This document shows positions 13,649 to 21,411 of a stretch of DNA of 21,825 nt, piece by piece. The notes beneath the pieces are model-generated. The model did not search any database. It was given only the letters and a program-made list of their open reading frames with translations, and was not told where the DNA came from. The stretch's first letter is position 1, and each line of letters opens with the position of its first letter. This DNA is from Peptococcaceae bacterium (GTDB lineage Bacteria > Bacillota > Peptococcia > DRI-13 > UBA5745), in contig JAISDM010000257.1 in the NCBI GenBank assembly GCA_031264885.1, positions 1 to 21,825 on the forward strand, written 5' to 3'. Position numbers and translations under genes: made by a program.

Positions 13649-16507
13649 ATGACCAAAAAGAAATCCAGGGTGGTCAAGCAGATTGTCAAACTGATTTTCA
13701 TTCTGATTCTGTTCGCGTGTTTTGTCGGCGCCGGCGCGGCGGGCGGCTATGTGCTCAGCTGCGTCTGGTCTCTTCCCGCATATAACCTGGACTCCCTGAC
13801 CGGAGATATGACCACCGTCATTTACGACAGTCAGGAACAACAGGTAGGCGTCTTCAAAGCCGAGCAGAACCGGCTGCCTCTGGAGCCCAACGAGATACCC
13901 ACCGTCGTCAAGCAAGCCTTCATCGCCATTGAGGATCAGCGTTTCGAATCCCATATAGGCGTCGACCCCATCCGCCTTGTAGGCGCCATCATCATCAATA
14001 TCAGAGACGGATTCGGCGCCCAGGGCGCCAGCACCATCACCCAGCAGCTGGCGCGCACCGCCGTCCTGCACAGCCAGGAGGTCACCCTGAAGCGCAAGAT
14101 CCAGGAAGCCTATATCGCGATCCAGCTGGAGAAGAAATACCATAAATCTCAAATTTTGGCTTATTTCCTCAACTCTATTTACTACGGCGAGGGCTGCTAC
14201 AGCCTTCAAACCGCCGCGGACACCTACTTCGGCAAGAAAGCGAAAGACCTGACCCTCCCCGAAGCGGCCATGCTGGCGGCGGTCATCAACGGGCCGTCCC
14301 TTTACTCCCCCTATACCAAGCCCGAAAACGCCAAAGGCAGACAAGCCCTGGTGCTGGACGAAATGGTGAGCATGGGCTATATCACCCGTTCCCAGGCCGA
14401 GGAAGCCAAGAACACCCCCCTGGAGCTGAAAGAGAGGAATACAAGCGGATCCTCCGGCGGCGCCAATTACCAATACCAGTCCTATATGGACTACGTCCTG
14501 GAGGAAGCCTCCTCCATTCTGGAACTGTCCGGCTCCGACATCCGCTCCCTGTACACCGGCGGCTACCAGATCTATACGGCGCTGGACTCAAAGACCCAGG
14601 CCCTGGCGGAGGAACTGTACTCAGACGAGGCCAATTTCCCCAAGCCCAGAACCAGCGACGACAAGATCATCCAATCCGCCGCCATCATCATCAATCAGCT
14701 GAACGGCGAGATACAGACCATCATCGGCGGGCGCGACATCCAGGGCGAACGGCAGTTTAACCGGGCCATCGACGCCCTGCGCCAGCCGGGGTCCTCCTTC
14801 AAACCCATCGTGGTCTACGGGCCGGCCCTGGAGATGGGCTACGGCCCGGGCTCCGTCTTCGACGATTTCCCCGACGGATTCACCACCACCGATCATAAAT
14901 TCATCAACGTCACCCCCGTCTACCGGGGCCTGGTCACACTGAGAACCGCCGTCCGGGAGTCCATCAACACCGTGGCGGTGAAGGTTCTGGAGCAAATCGG
15001 GATCCCGAACGGGGTACAGTTCGCCAAGAATCTGGGCATTACCTCACTGGTGGAAAGCGGCTCGAAAATCGACATAGTCCCCTCCCTGGCCCTGGGCGGC
15101 ATCACCAAAGGGGTCTCGCCCGTTCAAATGGCGGCGGCATACGGCTCCTTCGGCAACCAGGGCATCTATAACAAGCCCCACGTCATCCGGCGGATCCTGG
15201 ATTACAGCGGCAACATCATTTATGAGGGCAACCCGGAGAAACGCATGGTCATGACCCCCCAGACCGCTTATCTCATGACGGACATGCTTATGACCGCCGT
15301 GGAGTCAGGGACAGGCACCCGCGCCAGGCTCACCGGCCGTGAGACCGCCGGCAAGACCGGAACCACATCGGAGAATGTGGACGCCTGGTTCGTAGGGTTC
15401 ACCGCCAATCTCACAGCCGCGGTATGGATGGGCTACGACATGGAGGACAACATGGGCAACGTCTACGGAGGCACCTATTGCGCCCCCCTGTGGAAAAAGC
15501 TCATGGACGCCGCCCATGAGGACATCCCCGCCGCGTCCTTCGTCCGCCCCGACGGGCTGGTGGACGTGGTCATAGACTCCAAATCCGGATTGCTCCCCTC
15601 GGAGCTCACCCCGGACGGTTACAAGGTCACGGAGAAATTCAACCGGTCCTTCGTGCCCGAGGAGATCTCCTCCGTTTGGGTTCAGGCGCCCGTATGCAGC
15701 GAAAGCGGCCAGCTGCTCACAGACAACTGTCCAAGTCCGGAGATCAAAACCTTCCTGCAGCGCGCCGTTCCGTGGGTCGGCGCCATCGCTCCGGATGATT
15801 CCGGCCTGGAAGTACCCACGGCTTATTGCGCCATCCACGGCGCCGGCGCCATCGGACTGGAACCGGGGGATCAGCCGCCTTTCGGCCCGGACGCTTCCGG
15901 CCAGTTCCGGCTGTTCGGCCGCCTCCAGGGAGACGCCGACCCCCCTGTGGCCGGGCTGACCTGGTATTTTTCCCAAGCCACCCGCGACACAACCTACCAT
16001 ATTTACCGCGCCGCCTCCTCAGACGCCGCCCCCGTCCGCCTGGCAGTGCTGGAATCCACCCAGGTCTCCTATGACGACAGCGCGATGGAAGACGGAACCG
16101 CTTATATCTATATTATTCAGGCCATCAACAAGACCTCCGGTGAAATGGAAGCCGTCTCCAATGAGATCAAAATCCAGACCCCCTCGAAGCTTCCGCCCAT
16201 GGACATGCCCTACCTGAACGGGGTCATTATGTCCGGCCTCGACGGCAGCACCCCCTACGTCAACCTGAGCTGGACGGCGGCGAGCCCCGACCGGCCCATC
16301 ATCTATTACGTCCACCGTTCCGGCCAGGCGGAGTTCATTCCGGACGAAAACAATAAAATCTCCGGCGAAGTGGTTGCTTCCTTGAGTTGGTCGGATTATA
16401 CTGTTCAAAGAGATCAAATTTATTACTACCGGGTCACCGGCGTCGATGCCCAGACGGGGGAAGCCGTTCCTTTATCTACGCGCGTCCAGGTGAGCATCAA
16501 CCCGTGA
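13649..16507 (+). CDS. class A penicillin-binding protein with C-terminal Fn3-like domains
   Basis: A bifunctional peptidoglycan synthase of 952 residues. One transmembrane segment (about 14-37) anchors it. The GT51 transglycosylase domain follows, with catalytic Glu95 in EDQRFESHIG and the QGASTITQQLAR motif at 125-136. The transpeptidase domain has the SxxK motif with Ser382 and Lys385 (GSSFKP), SIN at 438-440 and KTG at 569-571. All three active-site motifs are intact. After a linker, two fibronectin-III-like domains occupy about 762-848 and 862-952 (TYHIYRA, YIYIIQAINKTSGE; YYVHRSG, YYYRVTGVDAQTGE), which may contact the wall. AAGGAGG precedes the ATG. The last 11 bases overlap the end of hisC on the other strand, and no terminator separates them. 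Confidence 0.95.
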   Translation: MTKKKSRVVKQIVKLIFILILFACFVGAGAAGGYVLSCVWSLPAYNLDSLTGDMTTVIYDSQEQQVGVFKAEQNRLPLEPNEIPTVVKQAFIAIEDQRFESHIGVDPIRLVGAIIINIRDGFGAQGASTITQQLARTAVLHSQEVTLKRKIQEAYIAIQLEKKYHKSQILAYFLNSIYYGEGCYSLQTAADTYFGKKAKDLTLPEAAMLAAVINGPSLYSPYTKPENAKGRQALVLDEMVSMGYITRSQAEEAKNTPLELKERNTSGSSGGANYQYQSYMDYVLEEASSILELSGSDIRSLYTGGYQIYTALDSKTQALAEELYSDEANFPKPRTSDDKIIQSAAIIINQLNGEIQTIIGGRDIQGERQFNRAIDALRQPGSSFKPIVVYGPALEMGYGPGSVFDDFPDGFTTTDHKFINVTPVYRGLVTLRTAVRESINTVAVKVLEQIGIPNGVQFAKNLGITSLVESGSKIDIVPSLALGGITKGVSPVQMAAAYGSFGNQGIYNKPHVIRRILDYSGNIIYEGNPEKRMVMTPQTAYLMTDMLMTAVESGTGTRARLTGRETAGKTGTTSENVDAWFVGFTANLTAAVWMGYDMEDNMGNVYGGTYCAPLWKKLMDAAHEDIPAASFVRPDGLVDVVIDSKSGLLPSELTPDGYKVTEKFNRSFVPEEISSVWVQAPVCSESGQLLTDNCPSPEIKTFLQRAVPWVGAIAPDDSGLEVPTAYCAIHGAGAIGLEPGDQPPFGPDASGQFRLFGRLQGDADPPVAGLTWYFSQATRDTTYHIYRAASSDAAPVRLAVLESTQVSYDDSAMEDGTAYIYIIQAINKTSGEMEAVSNEIKIQTPSKLPPMDMPYLNGVIMSGLDGSTPYVNLSWTAASPDRPIIYYVHRSGQAEFIPDENNKISGEVVASLSWSDYTVQRDQIYYYRVTGVDAQTGEAVPLSTRVQVSINP

Positions 16508-17552
16508 TCAGAGCCAGAGCGCCTGTCAGCGCGTCCATCTCCGCGTCCGTCCCGACGGTGATCCGCAGATAATTTTCAATCCGGGGCGCCTTCCAATAGC
16601 GTACCAAGACGCCCCGCTCCCTCAGCAAGTCCGCCAGCCGCTCCCCGGGAATCCGCTCATGCCCCGCGAAGACGAAATTGGCGGCGGAGACCGGGCAGTG
16701 GAAGCCCAGCGCCGCCAGCTCCGGAATGATCCTTTCCCGGGTGGCCACCACCCGGCGGATCATGGCCCGGCAATAATCCTCGTCCTCGATGGAGGCGACG
16801 GCGGCCAACTGAGCCAGCCGGTCCAGCGGATAGGAGTTAAAGGAGTTTTTGATCCGGTTCAGCGCCTGGATCATCTCCCCGGAACCCAGAGCGTACCCCA
16901 CCCTCAATCCGGCCAGAGCGTGAGATTTGGAAAAGGTTTTGACCACCAGCAAATGGGGGAACCGCTCAAGCAAACCGACGGCGCTCTCACCGCCAAACTC
17001 CGCGTAGGCTTCATCCACGATGACCGCCCCGGCGTTATGCCGGCATATGGACGCCACCGTCTCCAAATCCGCGGCAATCCCGGTCGGCGCGTTGGGATTC
17101 GGGAAGATCACGCCTCCCGGGCTGTCATAGAAGCCCTCCGCGGCCAGGGTAAAGTCGCCGCGCAAGGGAACCCGCGCCGCCCGCATCCGGAACAAATCCG
17201 CGTACACCGGATAGAAGCTGTAAGTAATATCCGGGAACCGGAATTCCCGGTCCGGGTCGAAGAAGGCCAGAAAGGCCAAAGCCAAAAGCTCGTCGGACCC
17301 ATTGCTCACAAAAATCCTCTCGGGATCCACCCCGTGGCGGCGGGCAAGCGCCTGCCGCAAATCCCGGGATTCCGGATCCGGGTACAGACGGAGCGATTCA
17401 TAAGGATAATTCTGAAGCGCCCGCCTTACGCCGGGTGAAGGCGGATAGGGATTCTCATTGGTATTCAGCTTGATCAGACGTTCCGTTCGGGGCTGCTCCC
17501 CCGGAACATACGGCTTTATAGCCCGCGCCAGGCGGCTTATATATTGACTCAT
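16497..17552 (-). CDS. hisC: histidinol-phosphate aminotransferase
   Basis: A PLP-dependent class II aminotransferase that makes histidinol phosphate in histidine biosynthesis; lone copies can also serve aromatic amino acids. About 351 residues. Motifs: IKLNTNENPYPPSP near the N-terminus, NPNAPTG, DEAYAEF, the PLP-lysine segment TFSKSHALAGLRVGYA, and near the C-terminus VRYWKAPRIENYLRITVG. Two ATGs are possible (17558 and 17552). I prefer 17552 because AAGGGG is then at normal distance and MSQYISRLARAIKPYVPGEQP fits the family start. No other his genes are in the window. It is divergent from the two-component genes. Confidence 0.93.
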   Translation of the reverse strand: MSQYISRLARAIKPYVPGEQPRTERLIKLNTNENPYPPSPGVRRALQNYPYESLRLYPDPESRDLRQALARRHGVDPERIFVSNGSDELLALAFLAFFDPDREFRFPDITYSFYPVYADLFRMRAARVPLRGDFTLAAEGFYDSPGGVIFPNPNAPTGIAADLETVASICRHNAGAVIVDEAYAEFGGESAVGLLERFPHLLVVKTFSKSHALAGLRVGYALGSGEMIQALNRIKNSFNSYPLDRLAQLAAVASIEDEDYCRAMIRRVVATRERIIPELAALGFHCPVSAANFVFAGHERIPGERLADLLRERGVLVRYWKAPRIENYLRITVGTDAEMDALTGALALITG

Positions 17553-17574
17553 ATCCATTCCCCTTTCTCTCCCT

Positions 17575-17603
17575 ATTATAACGCGAGGTGATTCCTATGT
17601 CCA
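17575..17603 (-). promoter_or_regulatory. sigma-A promoter of hisC
   Basis: Minus-strand TGGACA (17598-17603), a 17-base spacer and perfect TATAAT (17575-17580). The -35 box overlaps the start codon of the divergent response regulator, and the predicted leader is only about 10-15 bases. Confidence 0.75.
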
Positions 17604-18295
17604 AGATCCCTTTGATTCTCATCTGCGACGACCAGCCCATCATTCACGAAACCCTCGGCGTCTACCTGAAATCCGAAGGGTATGCGTACACCTCCGCTTT
17701 TGACGGAGAGGAAGCCCTGAAAAAAGCCAATTCCGACTATCCCGACCTCATCGTCCTGGATCTGATGATGCCCAAGATGTCCGGCGTCGATGTTTGCCTT
17801 GAGATTCGCAAAACCAGCGCGGTGCCCATCATCATGCTCACCGCCAAAACAGAGGAAATCGACCGGGTGCTGGGCCTGGAGATCGGCGCCGACGACTACA
17901 TCGTCAAGCCCTTCAGCCCCAGAGAGGTGGTGGCCCGCATCAAAGCGGTGCTGCGCCGCAGCGGCGACCAGAAGGAAAGCCCCACCGCGACCCCCATCCT
18001 CCGGTTTGACGACCTGGAAATCAATCTAAACAATTATGAAGTCCGGATCGAAGGCGCCTCCGTTCAATTCACGCCCAAAGAGGTTGAGATACTGTACCTC
18101 CTCGCCTCCCACCCCGGCCAGGTCTACGACCGGGAACAGATCCTCTCCCAGGTCTGGGGCTACGACTATTTCGGAGACACCCGGGTGGTGGACACCCAGA
18201 TCAAGCGCATCCGGCAGAAACTGCCCCCGGAAGGCTACCCCTGGAGCATCCGGACCATCTACGGAGTCGGCTACAAATTCGAGGTGTCGCCATGA
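17597..18295 (+). CDS. OmpR/PhoB-family response regulator
   Basis: A 232-residue DNA-binding response regulator. The receiver domain (1-120) has the acidic pair Asp11-Asp12, the phospho-acceptor Asp55 in VLDLMMPK, Thr82 and Lys104 in VKPF. The winged-helix output domain (about 135-232) has FTPKEVEILYLLASHPGQVYDREQIL, WGYDYFGDTRVVDTQIKRIRQKL and IRTIYGVGYKFE. The start at ATG 17597 follows GAGGTGATTCCT; a GTG at 17588 is in frame but lies in the ribosome site. Its stop overlaps the kinase start as ATGA. It resembles PhoP/PhoB and WalR types; the signal and targets are unknown. I found no convincing plus-strand promoter in the 38-base gap, so it may lie inside the hisC 5-prime region. Confidence 0.95.
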   Translation: MSKIPLILICDDQPIIHETLGVYLKSEGYAYTSAFDGEEALKKANSDYPDLIVLDLMMPKMSGVDVCLEIRKTSAVPIIMLTAKTEEIDRVLGLEIGADDYIVKPFSPREVVARIKAVLRRSGDQKESPTATPILRFDDLEINLNNYEVRIEGASVQFTPKEVEILYLLASHPGQVYDREQILSQVWGYDYFGDTRVVDTQIKRIRQKLPPEGYPWSIRTIYGVGYKFEVSP

Positions 18296-20157
18296 TCAAA
18301 AGCGTCATCGTGCGGCGCATCATGATTTTGCTCGCCATCAGCCTGATGCTCTCGGCGACCTTAAGCGCCGTCATATATTTCTACACCACCCGCTCCTATT
18401 TTACCAAAATCAAAGCGGCGGAACTGATCCCCAGAGCCGAAACCATCGCGGATATGGTGGAGCAATACCAGCGGGGCTACCTGCCGGAAGTGGCGCTGGC
18501 GCGGCTTCTCAGCTCGGACAGCACCCTGTGGGACGCGCAGCTGTATATCTTCGACACCCAGGGGAGTCTGTTCATCTCCCAGCGCTCCACCTCCGAGAAT
18601 GCCCTGAGCGCCAATCTTGAACCCGGCGAAAGCGTCAGCAATGTCGTCCAGAACCTCCGGCCCCTGGCGCTGGAGATCCTGAAGGGCCGGCAGATCTCCA
18701 CCAACGTCGCCCTCAGCGGGAACCAGGTCGATTCGCTGGTGGTAGGCGTTCCCATCGGCAAGAACCCCCTCATTCACGGGGCGGTCGTCTTAAGCAAGCC
18801 GCTGCCCGAGCTCTACGCCGCTTTTCAGAGCATGAACACCACATTGACCACCAGCGTTTTTTTCGCCTTCGCCCTGGTGCTGATCTCATCCGTGGTGGTG
18901 TCCCACCAAATCATCCGGCCCCTCAACCGGGTGCGGAACGCGGCCATGGCCATCGCGGACGGACAGTTCCACATCCGCGCCGATGAGAAGCAGAAAGGAG
19001 AGATCGGCGAACTGGCCTTCTCTCTCAATCATCTGTCCTCACGGCTGTCCAGAACCATCGCGGATCTGGAACTGGAGCGGGGCCGCCTTCTGGAGATCCT
19101 GGACGGCCTGTCCGAAGGCATCGTCGCCCTGGACGCCGCCGGAACCATCACCCACATCAATCCCAAACTCCTGAAACTGTTCAACCACAAGGAAGCCCCC
19201 CCCGGCGCCGATCCCCTTTCGCTGATTCCCGATCAGGATCTCTGGAACCGGTTCATCACCGCCATGAAACAAAAAACCACCGTCAGCTTCACCATGACCG
19301 TCCGCAGCGCCATTCTGGGCGTCACCCTCACACCCTTGAAGAACGACGACCACCAAATCGTAGGCGCGGTGGGACTTTTCAGAGACATCACCGAATCGGA
19401 GCGCCTGGAGCAAACCCGCCGGGACTACGTAGCCAACGTATCCCACGAACTCCGGACGCCCATCGCCTCCCTGCGGAGCCTGGCAGAGGCTTTAAAAGAC
19501 GACTTGATCCATTCCGACAAAGACAAACAACGGTATTACGGATACATCCTGCGGGAATCCATGAGGCTGAGCCAGCTCATCGACGACCTGCTGGAACTCT
19601 CCCGGCTGCAGTCCGGCGCCGTCGCCCTGAAGCCCCAGAGCGTGGATCTGAAAGCGCTGCTCCCGGCCATTTGCGAGCCGTACCGCATCACTACAGACGA
19701 AATCGGCATTCAATTTGAGCTGCCGGACAATCTGGAACACTGCCCGGACATATTCGGCAATCCGGACAGAATCGAACAAGTGCTGCACATCCTGCTGGAC
19801 AACGCCATCAAGTTTACCTCGGAAGACGGACTCGTTTCCCTGAAAGTCGCCTGGGATCAAAACAAAGTCTACCTCTCCGTGCGTGATACCGGCCAGGGCA
19901 TTTCCGAACAGGACCTGCCCTACGTGTTCGAACGCTTCTACAAAGCAGACAAAGCCCATTCAGGCATGGGCACCGGCCTCGGCCTGTCCATCGCCCGGGA
20001 GATCCTGAGCCTGATGGACGAACGCATCTGGGCGGAAAGCCGGCTCCATGAAGGCTCCTGCTTCACCTTCACCCTCAGCGCGAACCACCCCCAAGACCTG
20101 GGGCAAAACAACGCCCTGCGCTGGCCCCATGAAGCCCCCGAAGCCGCCGCCATTTAA
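18292..20157 (+). CDS. membrane sensor histidine kinase (PhoR/WalK-like)
   Basis: A 621-residue sensor partner of the preceding regulator. TM1 about 8-31; extracytoplasmic domain about 33-185; TM2 about 187-206. HAMP about 207-259 (IIRPLNRVRNAAMAIADGQF); PAS domain about 262-370 (LLEILDGLSEGIVALDAAGTITHINPK). HisKA phospho-acceptor His385 in NVSHELRTP. The ATPase domain has the N-box LLDNAIKFT (501-509), DTGQGIS (532-538), FERFYKAD and GTGLGLSIARE (560-570). All catalytic motifs are intact. GAGGTG within the regulator 3-prime end serves as its ribosome site. This architecture fits phosphate (PhoR) or cell-wall (WalK) sensing; the nearby penicillin-binding protein makes an envelope signal thinkable but unproven. 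Confidence 0.95.
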   Translation: MIKSVIVRRIMILLAISLMLSATLSAVIYFYTTRSYFTKIKAAELIPRAETIADMVEQYQRGYLPEVALARLLSSDSTLWDAQLYIFDTQGSLFISQRSTSENALSANLEPGESVSNVVQNLRPLALEILKGRQISTNVALSGNQVDSLVVGVPIGKNPLIHGAVVLSKPLPELYAAFQSMNTTLTTSVFFAFALVLISSVVVSHQIIRPLNRVRNAAMAIADGQFHIRADEKQKGEIGELAFSLNHLSSRLSRTIADLELERGRLLEILDGLSEGIVALDAAGTITHINPKLLKLFNHKEAPPGADPLSLIPDQDLWNRFITAMKQKTTVSFTMTVRSAILGVTLTPLKNDDHQIVGAVGLFRDITESERLEQTRRDYVANVSHELRTPIASLRSLAEALKDDLIHSDKDKQRYYGYILRESMRLSQLIDDLLELSRLQSGAVALKPQSVDLKALLPAICEPYRITTDEIGIQFELPDNLEHCPDIFGNPDRIEQVLHILLDNAIKFTSEDGLVSLKVAWDQNKVYLSVRDTGQGISEQDLPYVFERFYKADKAHSGMGTGLGLSIAREILSLMDERIWAESRLHEGSCFTFTLSANHPQDLGQNNALRWPHEAPEAAAI

Positions 20158-20176
20158 TTATGAACCGTCATTCTAT

Positions 20177-20216
20177 CCCCGTCATTCCGGGCCTGTCCCG
20201 GAATCTATCCCTTATA
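20177..20216. repeat. 40-base ATTCCGGG repeat, copy A
   Basis: A CCCCGTCATTCCGGG-headed repeat with a perfect inner palindrome ATTCCGGG (20184-20191), loop CCTGT, CCCGGAAT (20197-20204), ending CCCTTATA. Copy B at 20303-20342 differs at one base. Confidence 0.85.
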
Positions 20217-20260
20217 CCAACCGTCATTCATCAGTTCACATCACTACCCCACGCCCGTAG

Positions 20261-20279
20261 GGGCGGCATCCTGCCGCCC
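20261..20279. repeat. GGGCGGCA palindrome, TCC loop
   Basis: Standard element with CCGTAG head and perfect 8-base arms, placed midway between the two 40-base repeats. Confidence 0.9.
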
Positions 20280-20302
20280 GGACAACCATTTAATACCCAA
20301 TT

Positions 20303-20342
20303 CCCCGTCATTCCGGGCCTGTCCCGGAATCCATCCCTTATA
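20303..20342. repeat. 40-base ATTCCGGG repeat, copy B
   Basis: Second copy of the repeat at 20177-20216, in the same orientation. It ends immediately before the GGAGG that serves xdhC, so its hairpin would sit just upstream of the xdhC ribosome site. Confidence 0.85.
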
Positions 20343-20358
20343 TATGGAGGTCATCAAC

Positions 20359-21411
20359 ATGAACACAGCAGGAGAACTCTATCAACAACTCATGCAAGCC
20401 ATCAAAGACGGGAACCAGGCCGCCGTAATATCCACATACAACGAATCCGGCATCCAAAAGATTTTGGTCAGCTCCGACAGCGGCCAATGGGCCGCCTACG
20501 CCGCCGGGACAGACGCCCTCAACAGTCCCATAGAAATCCATGTGGAAAAAGACAAAACCTTGCTGATCGAACGCTATGCCTCCAAATCCCGGCTGATCAT
20601 TTTTGGCGGCGGACACATCGCCCTGCCCCTGACCGTATTCGGCAGCGCCCTGGGCTTCTTCGTAACCGTTTTTGACGACCGGCCCGGCTTCGCCAACGCA
20701 CAGCGCTTCCCCAGCGCCCAGGAAGTCGTCTGCGATCAATTCGAGAAAGCGACAGAACTTCTGCGAATCCGCCCCAGCGATTACACAGTCATCGTCACCA
20801 GAGGCCACAGACACGACCAACTCTGCCTGAGAAGCATCCTGAAAGACGAACCGCCCTTCTATATCGGAATGATCGGTTCCAAACGCAGAGTCGCCATCGT
20901 CCGGAGCCAGCTCCTCGAAGAAGGCTTCCCCAAAGAGCGCCTGGATCAAATCCACGCCCCCGTCGGACTGAACATCGGCGCCGTCACCCCGGAAGAAATC
21001 GCCATATCCATTCTGGCCGAAATCATCCGGTGCAAACGCCTCCGCTCCTCAGATTCCCCGGACGGAAACAGCCAGACCGTCCTTTCCCCCGACATGGAAG
21101 CCGTCGAATGGCTCGCCAAGAACGGGAATCAGGACGCCGCCATGGTCACCGTCGTCTCCACAGACGGCTCCACCCCCAGAGAAGCCGGCGCCAAGATGCT
21201 GGTGCTTCCCTGGGGAGAAATCATAGGCAGCATCGGCGGCGGCTGCGCCGAATCCGACGTCATCGGAGACGCCCGGGACATCATCAAATCCGGAGGCTAC
21301 CGCCTGAAACACGTAGACATGGCCGACACCGCCGAAGATGACGGCATGGTCTGCGGCGGCGTCATGGAAGTGCTGATCGAAAGCGTCCGAAGCAAAAGCG
21401 CCCAAGCGTAA
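20359..21411 (+). CDS. xdhC: XdhC-family molybdoenzyme maturation protein, reversed domain order
   Basis: XdhC/CoxI proteins bind molybdenum cofactor and help insert its sulfurated form into xanthine dehydrogenase-type hydroxylases. The 350-residue product has the Rossmann-type domain first: RLIIFGGGHIALPL (79-dinucleotide loop at 83-86), VTVFDDRPGFANAQRFP, VIVTRGHRHDQ, YIGMIGSKRR, and PVGLNIGAVTPEEIAISILAE (201-221). The CoxI-type domain follows: VTVVSTDGSTPREAGAKM (263-280), IGSIGGGCAESD (289-300) and GMVCGG (329-334). In well-known members such as B. subtilis PucA the CoxI part comes first. The start at ATG 20359 has GGAGG at 8-base spacing; an in-frame ATG at 20344 overlaps that site. No molybdenum hydroxylase gene is nearby. 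XdhC family is secure; the exact client is unknown. Confidence 0.9.
   Translation: MNTAGELYQQLMQAIKDGNQAAVISTYNESGIQKILVSSDSGQWAAYAAGTDALNSPIEIHVEKDKTLLIERYASKSRLIIFGGGHIALPLTVFGSALGFFVTVFDDRPGFANAQRFPSAQEVVCDQFEKATELLRIRPSDYTVIVTRGHRHDQLCLRSILKDEPPFYIGMIGSKRRVAIVRSQLLEEGFPKERLDQIHAPVGLNIGAVTPEEIAISILAEIIRCKRLRSSDSPDGNSQTVLSPDMEAVEWLAKNGNQDAAMVTVVSTDGSTPREAGAKMLVLPWGEIIGSIGGGCAESDVIGDARDIIKSGGYRLKHVDMADTAEDDGMVCGGVMEVLIESVRSKSAQA

Noticed and set aside
13629..13652. Seven-codon leader peptide overlapping the penicillin-binding protein start
   Set aside because: ATG to TGA exists with an ATGA overlap, but it has no ribosome site of its own and contains the main gene's Shine-Dalgarno; probably chance.
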